From contig CAZOJI010000004.1 of the NCBI GenBank assembly GCA_964580055.1, forward strand, positions 1 to 64,000: DNA of 64,000 bases. Direction: 5' to 3'. Positions 52,002 to 60,553 of this stretch are shown in pieces. The notes under the pieces are model-generated. The model searched no databases and was not told where the DNA came from. It was given only the letters and a program-made list of their open reading frames with translations. Each line of letters begins with the position of its first letter. Position 1 is the first letter of the stretch. The DNA comes from JBDGYW01 sp964580055 (lineage in GTDB: Bacteria > Gemmatimonadota > Gemmatimonadetes > Gemmatimonadales > GWC2-71-9). The translations under genes were made by a program, and so were the position numbers.

Positions 52002-53381
52002 ATGCAACTGTTCACCCCCGATGATCCCCGACCCATCCATTTCATGGGGATAGGCGGTGCGGGAATGAGTGCACTTGCGCTCATCGCCAGGCGCCGGGGT
52101 GTCAAGGTCTCCGGTTGCGACGTGAGTCCCGACGGTGCGGCCGACATTGCCGAATTCGGCGTCGAGGTTCTGGAGGGACATGATGTTGAACACATAGAGG
52201 GAGCGCGCGCGCTGGTTTACACGTCTGCGGTTCCTCGTGATCATCCGGAACTGAAGGCTGCGCTGAAAGCGGGAATACCCGTGGTTCGTCGCGCAGAGGC
52301 ACTGGGCCAGGTGGTGAATAATGGAACCGTCGTCGCGATGGCAGGCACACACGGCAAAACGACGACAACGGTAATGACTACGGTTGCGCTGACGGCGGCC
52401 GGGCTGGACCCTACGGGAATAGCAGGAGGACGTGTCGCCGACTGGCAAGGCAATGTCCGAGTCGGCAGCAGCGATTGTTTTGTCGTTGAGGCGGACGAAT
52501 ACGATCGGTCGTTTTTGGCGCTGCAACCCACGGTTGCCGCAGTGAATAATATCGAAGCCGATCACATTGAGTGTTTCGGCACTATGGAGGGACTGGAATC
52601 TGCGTTCCTCGACTTCGCCGGTCGGGCGCGTCGAGTTCTGGTTGGAACGGATGATCGCGGTGCGGCGCGGCTGGCAAAGCGTCTCGACGTGGAGTTTTGG
52701 AGTGTGGGAATGAGGCCCGATGCCGACATCAGCATATCTTCTGTCGAGCGCAACAGCGAAGGCACTGGAGCAAGCGTCGAGATGCCCAACGGAACTAGAG
52801 TGGAGCTCAGGCTGGCGGTGCCGGGTTTGCACAACGTCCGCAATGCGGCAATGGCGTTGGGAGCCACGCTCGCTCTGGAAGGCGACATGGAGAGCGCGGC
52901 GAGAGGGCTGAGCGAGTTCTCCGGTGTTTCGCGCCGCTTCGAAGTACTTGGTACAGCGCGGGGTATTACGGTGGTGGATGATTACGCCCATCATCCCACG
53001 GAGGTCGCGGCGACGCTTGCGGCTGCGCGGCAGCGATTCCCCGGGCGGCGTCTCGTAGCCGTTTTCCAGCCGCACCTATACTCCAGGACAGAAGCCCACG
53101 GAGAAGCACTGGGCATAGTGCTCGCTGCTGCTGATCTGGTCGTCGTTACGCCGGTTTACGCCGCCCGCGAAGAGCCGATTCCAGGAGTGACGAGTGAGCT
53201 GGTGGTCAGAGCTGCTCGTGGTGCCGGCGCACGTGTCGAGTGGCTGCCCGAAATTGGTGACCTAACGAGAGTGCTTGACGACGTGGTGCTTTCAGGTGAC
53301 GTAGTTCTGACCTTGGGCGCGGGCGACATCACCAAGGTCGGACCGCGTTTGCTCCGGTCGATAACGGAGAATGCGGCATGA
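52002..53381 (+). CDS. murC: UDP-MurNAc:L-Ala ligase
   Basis: First amino-acid ligase of the pathway. 459 residues: FMGIGGAGMSALALIARRRG, ATP site MAGTHGKTTTTVM, EADEYDRSFL, NNIEADHIECFG and DDYAHHPTEV. ATG at 52002 preferred; an in-frame TTG at 51990 overlaps the -10-like hexamer. murB and ddl, often next to murC, are not in the window. Confidence 0.95.
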   Translation: MQLFTPDDPRPIHFMGIGGAGMSALALIARRRGVKVSGCDVSPDGAADIAEFGVEVLEGHDVEHIEGARALVYTSAVPRDHPELKAALKAGIPVVRRAEALGQVVNNGTVVAMAGTHGKTTTTVMTTVALTAAGLDPTGIAGGRVADWQGNVRVGSSDCFVVEADEYDRSFLALQPTVAAVNNIEADHIECFGTMEGLESAFLDFAGRARRVLVGTDDRGAARLAKRLDVEFWSVGMRPDADISISSVERNSEGTGASVEMPNGTRVELRLAVPGLHNVRNAAMALGATLALEGDMESAARGLSEFSGVSRRFEVLGTARGITVVDDYAHHPTEVAATLAAARQRFPGRRLVAVFQPHLYSRTEAHGEALGIVLAAADLVVVTPVYAAREEPIPGVTSELVVRAARGAGARVEWLPEIGDLTRVLDDVVLSGDVVLTLGAGDITKVGPRLLRSITENAA

Positions 53382-54058
53382 AAGCGCGCGTGATTGGCGG
53401 TGCGGCCTGCTTGTTGGCGGCGGCATCGGGCATCGCGTTGCTGCCGTGGATGCTCAGTCATATCGGTTTCTTCACCGTCAGACAGGTCGAGTTGATCGGA
53501 GTCCGTTATCATTCCCCCGAACGCCTGCTCGAGGCGCTCGAGCTGGAACCGGATCGCAATCTGTTCGATCCACTGGGAGAAGTTGAGGAACGTGCACTCG
53601 AACTTCCCGGGGTCTTGTTCGCGAAAGCCAAGCGCCGAATGCCCGGAACGCTTACAATTGAAGTGGGAGAGGCCGTGCCTGTAGCTTTTGTGCCGACTTC
53701 GACGGGTTTGCTTGCCCTCGACGCGGCGGCCAATGCGCTGGCATACGATCCAACTGCAACCGGCCTCGACTTGCCGATCGTGCCCCAGGCCGATTCCGCG
53801 TTGGTTCGCGTTCTGGCTGCAGTGAGTACGGAGGACTCAACGCTGTACGAGCGGGTGAACGGAGCACGATTCGGCGAGGGAGACATGGTGGTGCTAGAGC
53901 TGGGTCGGAAGAGCGTGATACTACCGAAGGAACCGACTATCGATGACATTCGAGCCGTTGCGCTGGTTAGGCGTCATTTGGCCACGGTGGGGCACAGTTA
54001 CGATGAATTGGACGCACGGTTCGAGGGAAGAGTCCTAGTGCGAGGAAGCGGCGTGTGA
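53378..54058 (+). CDS. ftsQ: FtsQ-like division protein
   Basis: 226 residues, bitopic: short basic start, one membrane helix (AACLLAAASGIALLPWML), then a POTRA domain (FFTVRQVELIGVRYHSPERL, residues 30-100) and a beta domain with LLALDAAANAL. This order defines FtsQ/DivIB; this one is at the short end. It links FtsL/FtsB to the cytoplasmic ring. Overlaps murC (ATGA) and ftsA. Confidence 0.88.
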   Translation: MKARVIGGAACLLAAASGIALLPWMLSHIGFFTVRQVELIGVRYHSPERLLEALELEPDRNLFDPLGEVEERALELPGVLFAKAKRRMPGTLTIEVGEAVPVAFVPTSTGLLALDAAANALAYDPTATGLDLPIVPQADSALVRVLAAVSTEDSTLYERVNGARFGEGDMVVLELGRKSVILPKEPTIDDIRAVALVRRHLATVGHSYDELDARFEGRVLVRGSGV

Positions 54059-55287
54059 AGGCCGAAGGCTTGGTTGCAGGATTGGACCTTGGCAGCTCGA
54101 AGACATGTGTCGTGATTGCCGATGCGTCGGGAGACAAACGCCACCCAGGAGCCAAGGTGCTCGGCGTGGGTCTGGCCCGAACCACCGGGGTGCGGAAGGG
54201 GGTCGTGAGGGACATCGAGGAAACTACGCGTTCCATCAAACTCGCAATGCGCGATGCGGAACGTATGGCCGGCGTGCAGGCGCCGTGGGTCTACTGCGGT
54301 ATCGCAGGGGACCATGTTCAGACGAGGCTCACTCCTGGACTCGTTTCAGTATCGAGTGAGGAGATATCACGTGCCGACGTCCAGCGGGTGAATGATGTTG
54401 CGAAGGCGGTTACTCTTCCCGACAGCTTCGAGTTGCTTCACTACATTCCCCAGGAATACAAGGTCGACGACCAGGAGGGGATCGCCGATCCGGTCGGGAT
54501 GACGGGGCTCAGGCTCGAGGTGGATACCTGTCTAGTACTGGTCCAGAAGAAAGCAGCACAAAACCTGCGTAAGTCGGTGGAGCGTGCTGGATACCGCGTC
54601 ACGGAGCTTGTGCTCGAGCCCCTCGGCGCCTCGCGGGCGGTGCTCTCCCAAGACGAAATGGAGATCGGTTGTGCACTCGTCGATCTGGGAGCCGGGTCGA
54701 CTTTGGTCTCGATCTTTCATGACGGCAAGCTCCGGCATCTCGGCTCTCTTCCGTTTGCGGGAGTACACGTTACCGGAGACATTGTTCAGGGACTCGGAGT
54801 TACACAAAGTGATGCGGAACGCCTCAAGGAGAGGTGGGGGGTGGCGTATACTCCGCTCGTCGATCCGGAAGAGTCTATAGATTTGCCCGGTACGCCCGGT
54901 CAGGGTGCGAGACAGGTGAAACGAGAGCTGTTGGCTCACATCATTCACCAAAGACTCGACGAGATATTCGGTCTGGTGCTGACACAACTAGAGGGAGCTC
55001 GGTACGACGGAAGCTTGCCGGCCGGAGTAATTTTGACCGGCGGCGGCGCTCACCTGCCTGGGGCGATCGAGTTGGCTCGCGATGTGTTTGCCATGCCCGT
55101 CAGAAAAGGGGTGCCACAACACGGCATCAGCGGCTTGACGGACAACGTGGATGCTCCTCGGTATGCGGTCCCGGTGGGGCTCGCTCTGTACGGTTCGTCA
55201 CAACTCATGCGCGGAAGGGTGGGGGGCGGTGGTGGGGTAGATAGACTGATTCAGCCCGTGAAACGTTGGTTGCAGGAATTCTTCTAA
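54055..55287 (+). CDS. ftsA: Division ring anchor FtsA
   Basis: Actin-fold protein that tethers FtsZ to the membrane. 410 residues: phosphate 1 motif VAGLDLGSSKTCVVIAD, the SHS2 domain with VYCGIAGDHVQT, phosphate 2 ALVDLGAGSTLVSIF, adenosine motif GVILTGGGAHLPGA, and a C-terminal amphipathic helix (VDRLIQPVKRWLQEFF) after a Gly-rich linker. GTG start at 54055 in the ftsQ stop. Confidence 0.95.
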   Translation: MKAEGLVAGLDLGSSKTCVVIADASGDKRHPGAKVLGVGLARTTGVRKGVVRDIEETTRSIKLAMRDAERMAGVQAPWVYCGIAGDHVQTRLTPGLVSVSSEEISRADVQRVNDVAKAVTLPDSFELLHYIPQEYKVDDQEGIADPVGMTGLRLEVDTCLVLVQKKAAQNLRKSVERAGYRVTELVLEPLGASRAVLSQDEMEIGCALVDLGAGSTLVSIFHDGKLRHLGSLPFAGVHVTGDIVQGLGVTQSDAERLKERWGVAYTPLVDPEESIDLPGTPGQGARQVKRELLAHIIHQRLDEIFGLVLTQLEGARYDGSLPAGVILTGGGAHLPGAIELARDVFAMPVRKGVPQHGISGLTDNVDAPRYAVPVGLALYGSSQLMRGRVGGGGGVDRLIQPVKRWLQEFF

Positions 55288-55314
55288 CGAACGTAGGGTA
55301 AACGAGGCACTCTC

Positions 55315-56472
55315 ATGGTTTTTGAACTCGAAGAGACGGTTGCACAGAATGCCCGCATGAAGGTGGTCGGTGTCGGCGGTGGTGGCGGGAACGCCGTGAA
55401 CAGGATGATCGAGGAGCACCTGATGGGCGTGGAGTTCATCTCGATCAACACCGATTCGCAGGCCCTGCTTCTGAACAGTGCCGACATGAAAGTGCAGATC
55501 GGTAAGAAGCTCACGCGGGGACTCGGTGCCGGTGCACGCCCGGAAATAGGCCGTCAGGCGATCGAGGAGAACCGGGACGATGTGTTGAGCGTTCTAGAGG
55601 GCGCCGACTTGGTGTTCGTGACTTGCGGCATGGGCGGTGGAACCGGCACGGGCGCATCGCCGATCATTTCACAGATCGCGCGAGACGTGGGAGCGCTGAC
55701 GGTCGGCATTATCACCAAGCCTTTCCTGTTCGAGGGCCGCAAGCGCATGAGGCAGGCAGAGATGGGCGCCTCCGAGATGGCGAAGCACGTTGACACGATG
55801 ATCGTCGTTCCCAACGAGAGATTGCTCGCCGTCGTGGGCAAGAACGTTCCGTTTCAAGAAGCATTGAAGAAGGCGGACGAGGTCCTATTGCACGCTACTC
55901 AGGGAATATCGACACTCATCAGTGTTACCGGGATAGTCAATGTGGACTTCGCCGATGTGCGCACGGTTATGCAAAACGGTGGTTCCGCCCTTATGGGCAT
56001 GGGATCAGCGCGCGGCGAGGATCGCGCTATCGAAGCAGGGCAGCAGGCTATCTCGAGTCCATTGCTGGACGACATTTCCATCAACGGCTCGACGGGCGTG
56101 CTCGTCAATATCACCGGTGGAGAAGACCTGACGCTCGGCGAAGTGAGCCAGATCAGCGACGTGATCCACGACGCCTCAGGCGACCAGGCGGAGATAATCT
56201 TTGGTGCCGTGACCGATCCTGTCATGGAGGGTGAGATTCGCGTCACCGTTATCGCCACCGGCTTCGATCAGGCTCTCGGCCAGACGGAAAGCCCATTTGC
56301 ACGTAGCGCAGCACCAGGAGTGTTGCCTTTCCCGCAGCGTCCGTCGAGGCCGCCTCGTCCCGTATCCAACGCGGAGGCGAGAAGCTCCAAACCGGTGGAG
56401 GCCGCACCCGAATCCGGCAGCGAGATGCCTGAGATGGAGATACCGACCTTCATAAGGAGACAGATGGACTGA
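55315..56472 (+). CDS. ftsZ: Division GTPase FtsZ
   Basis: Tubulin homologue that forms the division ring. 385 residues; GGGGGNAVNRMI, nucleotide signature GMGGGTGTGASP, T7 loop and synergy loop NVDFADVRTVM, NGGSALMGMG. Disordered linker about 325-372, then a C-terminal peptide EIPTFIRRQMD that binds FtsA. GAGG lies 9 nt upstream of the ATG. A 27-nt gap from ftsA. Confidence 0.97.
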   Translation: MVFELEETVAQNARMKVVGVGGGGGNAVNRMIEEHLMGVEFISINTDSQALLLNSADMKVQIGKKLTRGLGAGARPEIGRQAIEENRDDVLSVLEGADLVFVTCGMGGGTGTGASPIISQIARDVGALTVGIITKPFLFEGRKRMRQAEMGASEMAKHVDTMIVVPNERLLAVVGKNVPFQEALKKADEVLLHATQGISTLISVTGIVNVDFADVRTVMQNGGSALMGMGSARGEDRAIEAGQQAISSPLLDDISINGSTGVLVNITGGEDLTLGEVSQISDVIHDASGDQAEIIFGAVTDPVMEGEIRVTVIATGFDQALGQTESPFARSAAPGVLPFPQRPSRPPRPVSNAEARSSKPVEAAPESGSEMPEMEIPTFIRRQMD

Positions 56473-57737
56473 TGCGGCGCGAGAGGCTCCGACCGTTTTT
56501 CGTTGGAACCGCCATAGTGGTGGTTGGTGCGTGGACCGCCGGGACAGCCCTTGCAGCGAAACGAATCCCCGTGGCACCGCCGATAGTCGTGTCCGCAGCC
56601 TATGTGGAACGCGCAGACACGGTGGGGCGCAATGAAACGCTTTCACACCTGTTTGCGCGCCACAATATCACCGGCAGTGAGTTGGTGGATATTCTTGCAG
56701 TCGCAGAAGGCCTCGACCCCATGCGCATAAGACCGGGACAGGTTTTTACGTTCCGTTATGTGCCAGAGGAGCCCGTCCCGAACCGCGCGGTGGTTCGTTT
56801 GGGGGACGATCACATCCTCACTCTCGACAGGGACACCACCGGTGCGTGGACTGGTGGCACGGAAGAGATCGTTTGGACGGTCCACACCGAGCATTTGTAC
56901 GGAACTGTAGAGTCATCACTCTGGCTGGCCATCAACGAACTTATCCCTGATTCGGTGCTCGACGCGGGTAGCCGCGCGCACCTCACCAGCGATCTCGCGG
57001 ATGGCGTGTTCGGCTACGTAATCGATTTCAATCGAGAGAGCCGCCCCGGCGATCGATTCAACGTTTTGTACGAGCGCCTCACTTCGGCGCTCGGAGATGT
57101 GCGCTTCGGCCGTATCCTGGCTGCCAGGGTGGAAGTGAATCGCAGGGAACACAGCGCATACGTGATCAGCGACGAGCGAGGCCGCAATATCTACTACGAC
57201 GATCGGAAACGGTCGCTCAAGAGAGCCTTCAAGCTTTCGCCGGTGGACATCACGCGTATCACATCCCGGTTCTCGCGCAGCCGAATGCACCCAGTGCTGA
57301 AGATTCGAAGGCCTCACCCTGGGGTCGACTATGGAGCTGCGCCCGGATCGCGGATAATGGCCACCGGGGCGGGTGTGGTGACGCGGATGCGGTGGTGGGG
57401 CGGTTACGGCAATATGGTTTCGATACGCCATCCGCGTGGGTTCGAAACGCGTTATGCGCACATGAGCCGCTTCGCCCCAGGACTCCAGGTCGGTAATCGT
57501 GTGGAACAGGGCCAGCTCATTGGGTACTCCGGCGCAACAGGGTTGGCCAATGGCCCGCACGTGCACTACGAACTCATCAGGAATGGGCGGCAAGTCGATC
57601 CGCTGCGGCTGCAACAGGACAGCGGAGAGCCGTTGCCCGTAGAGAGGCACGCGGAGTTCGAGGCTGTCAAGGCTCAATATGATCTGCTGCTCTCAAAAGG
57701 TACGGCCAGCATCCCGGTTGCCGACCGAGATCGCTGA
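56472..57737 (+). CDS. M23 family peptidoglycan endopeptidase
   Basis: 421 residues. N-terminal signal or anchor (FFVGTAIVVVGAWTAGTALA), then a LysM/OapA-like segment (GRNETLSHLFARHNITGSEL with IRPGQVFTFRY), a middle domain, and a C-terminal LytM domain with HPGVDYGA, RYAHMSRF and GPHVHYEL, which supply the Zn ligands; catalysis is expected. Overlaps the ftsZ stop by one base, so it is made with FtsZ and probably acts in septal wall splitting, like MepM or EnvC-type proteins. The division link is inferred from position. Confidence 0.9.
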   Translation: MRRERLRPFFVGTAIVVVGAWTAGTALAAKRIPVAPPIVVSAAYVERADTVGRNETLSHLFARHNITGSELVDILAVAEGLDPMRIRPGQVFTFRYVPEEPVPNRAVVRLGDDHILTLDRDTTGAWTGGTEEIVWTVHTEHLYGTVESSLWLAINELIPDSVLDAGSRAHLTSDLADGVFGYVIDFNRESRPGDRFNVLYERLTSALGDVRFGRILAARVEVNRREHSAYVISDERGRNIYYDDRKRSLKRAFKLSPVDITRITSRFSRSRMHPVLKIRRPHPGVDYGAAPGSRIMATGAGVVTRMRWWGGYGNMVSIRHPRGFETRYAHMSRFAPGLQVGNRVEQGQLIGYSGATGLANGPHVHYELIRNGRQVDPLRLQQDSGEPLPVERHAEFEAVKAQYDLLLSKGTASIPVADRDR

Positions 57738-57821
57738 CAAGGCTCTCCGCAAACCTGTTGGTTTTCCGTGCAGCCGCGCCAAGCCCGTGCTGTGCGCGTG
57801 CGCCCGAATGAGGTTTCCTGA

Positions 57822-59660
57822 ATGCTGACGGTCGTAGTCGCCGCACTTGCCGTCTTGGGCCTGTCCGGATTCATCTACCTGAGCCGCGAGCAAATGGGAC
57901 TCGAGGGGGCCGCGCTCGCGACGCTTCGAACAGTCGCGCTCGCCGCTCTGGTTCTGCTCTTGGTCAACCCAGTCAGCTCGCGGCTGCAACCTGGCGGTTC
58001 ACCCGTGGTGCTCCTGGATGCTTCGCTCTCGATGGCGGTACCGGGAGGGAAGTGGGAGGGTGCGCTCGATACCGCCACGGTGCTGGCAGGTGCTCGGGGA
58101 ACCATACTTCGCTTCGGTGATGCCGTGAGTCCCTTCGACGATGGGCCACCGTCCTGTGGTGCCAGTAGGCTTTTCGAGGCTTTGCGCACTGCAGTTGGAC
58201 ACAGCGGCCCCATCTATGTGGTCACTGACGGTGAGCTGGACGACGCAGGCGTTCTGCACCAGCAGCTACTGAACGATGTGACATTTGTGACTTTGCCTCG
58301 TGATACCGTGAACGACGTTGCGCTCTTGGCGGTGGAGGCACCCGATCGAATTCTGAGAAATGACTCCGTCCCGATAACCTATACCGTGGGTGTCTGGGGT
58401 AGAGATTACCTGCCTTCGGTTGATATCGAGATATGGATTGGCGATCGACGGCTCATATCTAGTCAGGTCGATCTGCCAGTTGCTCCGGGAGTTGCCAGAC
58501 GCAGGTTGACACTGCCAGCCGGAATGCTTCCCAACGGAACTAATGTGCTGCAGTGCAGGCTACGCGCCCGCAACGATCTCGTCCCGGGTGACGATGAACG
58601 CATACTTCTCATCACTGTTGCCGATGGTCCCGCGGTCATCGCGTTACTGGATCCTCTCGATTGGGAAGGTCGCTTTCTGGTGGGAGAGCTGAATTCCATA
58701 ACCAACACCACCGTTCTCGCTTACGCTCACGTCGGCTCAAATCGGTGGATCGATGTTGCGACTGGATATCCAGCGTCCCGCGAGACCGTTGTAGAGGCTG
58801 CGGAAGGGGCGGAATTGCTGTTATCTCGTGGCGCACCAAGCATAGCCGCGGGATCGTCGCGCCTGAGGGCTTCCTGGAATTGGCCCACCGTACCGAGTGC
58901 ATCATCGGCCGAGGGCGAAGGTGAGTGGTACTTGTCCAGGAGAGTGCCCGCGTCCCCTTTGGGCGGACGGCTGACCTCGGTACAATGGGACTCGGTGCCG
59001 CCGGTGGTTGGGTTGGGGACACAAGGTGTGGAAAGCCGCGGCTGGATAGGCTTGACCGCGCAGCGAGGGCGCAGAGGCGCACAACGCCCGGTACTGCTGG
59101 GCAACGATTCCGCGGGCGCCCGTTCGCTGATGACCCTCGGTACCGGGTGGTGGCGATGGCGCCTCAAAGGTGGTGCGGCGCGCGAAGCCTATCGCTCGGT
59201 TCTCGCCGCAGGTGTCGACTGGCTGCTATCCGCGGTTCCGCGCGGCGATGCTGCCACTCTGGTTTCGAGCGATGTTGTCGAGCGCGGCGAACCGCTGCTC
59301 TTCCGTTGGGTTGGCAGTTCGGTGCCGGATTCTATGACTGTATCCCTGGCTCGAGATGGCACTGATTCCGTCGAAACACGTGTTGCTCGATTCGGGCCCG
59401 ACGGGATGGCACAGCTCTCTTTGTATCCGGGAGTATACCGGTGGCATGCTGTCGACGCCGGTGATGCTCGGGGGATCACGGTCGTAGAGGAGTACTCTGA
59501 CGAGTATCATCCGCGCCACGTTGCGGGGCTCTTCGGGGGAGCCGCGGAGGGTGAAACTCTCGTTGAGAGATATGCGCGCGATAGATGGTGGTTGTTTTTG
59601 ATTGTGGTGATTGTGCTCACGGCTGAGTGGGCATGGCGCCATCAGAGGGGGCTTCCATGA
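57822..59660 (+). CDS. vWA-like membrane protein of unknown role
   Basis: 612 residues. Two membrane helices at the start (LTVVVAALAVLGLSGFIYL and ALATLRTVALAALVLLLVNP) and one at the end (WWLFLIVVIVLTAEWAW). Behind the second helix is VVLLDASLSMAVPGGKW, matching the DxSxS metal site of von Willebrand A domains, and IYVVTDGELDD. The rest resembles the large extracytoplasmic domains of BatA-like or DUF4159-type proteins. It has no clear enzyme motif. It starts 84 nt after the M23 gene with GAGG upstream, and overlaps ftsY by 4 nt. Confidence 0.8.
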   Translation: MLTVVVAALAVLGLSGFIYLSREQMGLEGAALATLRTVALAALVLLLVNPVSSRLQPGGSPVVLLDASLSMAVPGGKWEGALDTATVLAGARGTILRFGDAVSPFDDGPPSCGASRLFEALRTAVGHSGPIYVVTDGELDDAGVLHQQLLNDVTFVTLPRDTVNDVALLAVEAPDRILRNDSVPITYTVGVWGRDYLPSVDIEIWIGDRRLISSQVDLPVAPGVARRRLTLPAGMLPNGTNVLQCRLRARNDLVPGDDERILLITVADGPAVIALLDPLDWEGRFLVGELNSITNTTVLAYAHVGSNRWIDVATGYPASRETVVEAAEGAELLLSRGAPSIAAGSSRLRASWNWPTVPSASSAEGEGEWYLSRRVPASPLGGRLTSVQWDSVPPVVGLGTQGVESRGWIGLTAQRGRRGAQRPVLLGNDSAGARSLMTLGTGWWRWRLKGGAAREAYRSVLAAGVDWLLSAVPRGDAATLVSSDVVERGEPLLFRWVGSSVPDSMTVSLARDGTDSVETRVARFGPDGMAQLSLYPGVYRWHAVDAGDARGITVVEEYSDEYHPRHVAGLFGGAAEGETLVERYARDRWWLFLIVVIVLTAEWAWRHQRGLP

Positions 59661-60553
59661 AAGGTGGGTTGTGGACGAAGATCAAGCGGGTTGCTCTAAC
59701 CGACGTCTCGGTGCTCGTCAAGGGAATTGATCGCGACTCTTTGGACGATGTGGAGCGCATACTCGCAGAGGCGGATTTCGGACCTGCGGCGTTCGAGATT
59801 GCCGACAGGCTGGAGGATGAGCTGAGAAGAGGGGCACTCAAGACACAAGATGCGGTGCGATCCTGGCTCAAAGGCCAGATAGTGAGACAATTGGAGGGGC
59901 CGGTCGAGCCCGGTAGGCTCGATCTCGGTGACGGAAATGGACCGGCGGTCATACTGGTGCTGGGGGTCAACGGCGTTGGGAAAACCACGCAAATCGCGAA
60001 GCTGACATATCGACTCCAGCGCGAGGGTCGCAGCGTCCTCATTTCCGCGGCGGATACGTTTCGGGCGGGTGCTACTGAGCAGTTGAGCGAATGGGCGCGA
60101 CGGCTGGATGTGCCTTGTATCGTGGGAGCTAGGGGCGGTGATCCTGCGGCAGTCGCATATGATGCCGTCGACGCGGCGGCATCGCGGGGAGCAGAGATCG
60201 TCCTTATCGATACTGCAGGCCGGCTTCATACGCACGGTGACCTGATGGAAGAACTCACGAAGATAGTTCGAGTGGTTTCGCGTAAACGCGAGGGCGCGCC
60301 GCAAGAGAGCCTTCTGGTTCTGGATGGCACCGTCGGCCAAAATGCCCTCCAACAAGGCAGAACGTTTGCCGAATCGGTTCCGGTAACGGGACTGATAATC
60401 ACCAAACTTGATGGAACGGCGAAAGGCGGATCAGTTCTGACCCTGCGGAGAGAACTGGACATTCCAATCCGTTTTCTAGGTGTGGGGGAGAAGCTGGAGG
60501 ACCTGGAGGTGTTTGACTCCGACAGGTTCGTGGAACGCTTGCTCTCCGACTGA
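59657..60553 (+). CDS. ftsY: Signal recognition particle receptor FtsY
   Basis: SRP GTPase for membrane protein targeting. 298 residues, short because it lacks the long acidic A domain. NG domain motifs: GVNGVGKTTQIAKL (G1), ADTFRAGATEQL, DTAGRLHTHGDLMEEL (G3) and TKLDGTAKGGSV (G4). ATG 59657 overlaps the previous stop. TGATG joins it to recG. Confidence 0.95.
   Translation: MKGGLWTKIKRVALTDVSVLVKGIDRDSLDDVERILAEADFGPAAFEIADRLEDELRRGALKTQDAVRSWLKGQIVRQLEGPVEPGRLDLGDGNGPAVILVLGVNGVGKTTQIAKLTYRLQREGRSVLISAADTFRAGATEQLSEWARRLDVPCIVGARGGDPAAVAYDAVDAAASRGAEIVLIDTAGRLHTHGDLMEELTKIVRVVSRKREGAPQESLLVLDGTVGQNALQQGRTFAESVPVTGLIITKLDGTAKGGSVLTLRRELDIPIRFLGVGEKLEDLEVFDSDRFVERLLSD

Noticed and set aside
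57738..57821. Possible small gene or RNA in the 84-nt gap after the M23 gene
   Set aside because: No start codon with a ribosome site and no convincing hairpin; it only supplies the GAGG for the next gene.
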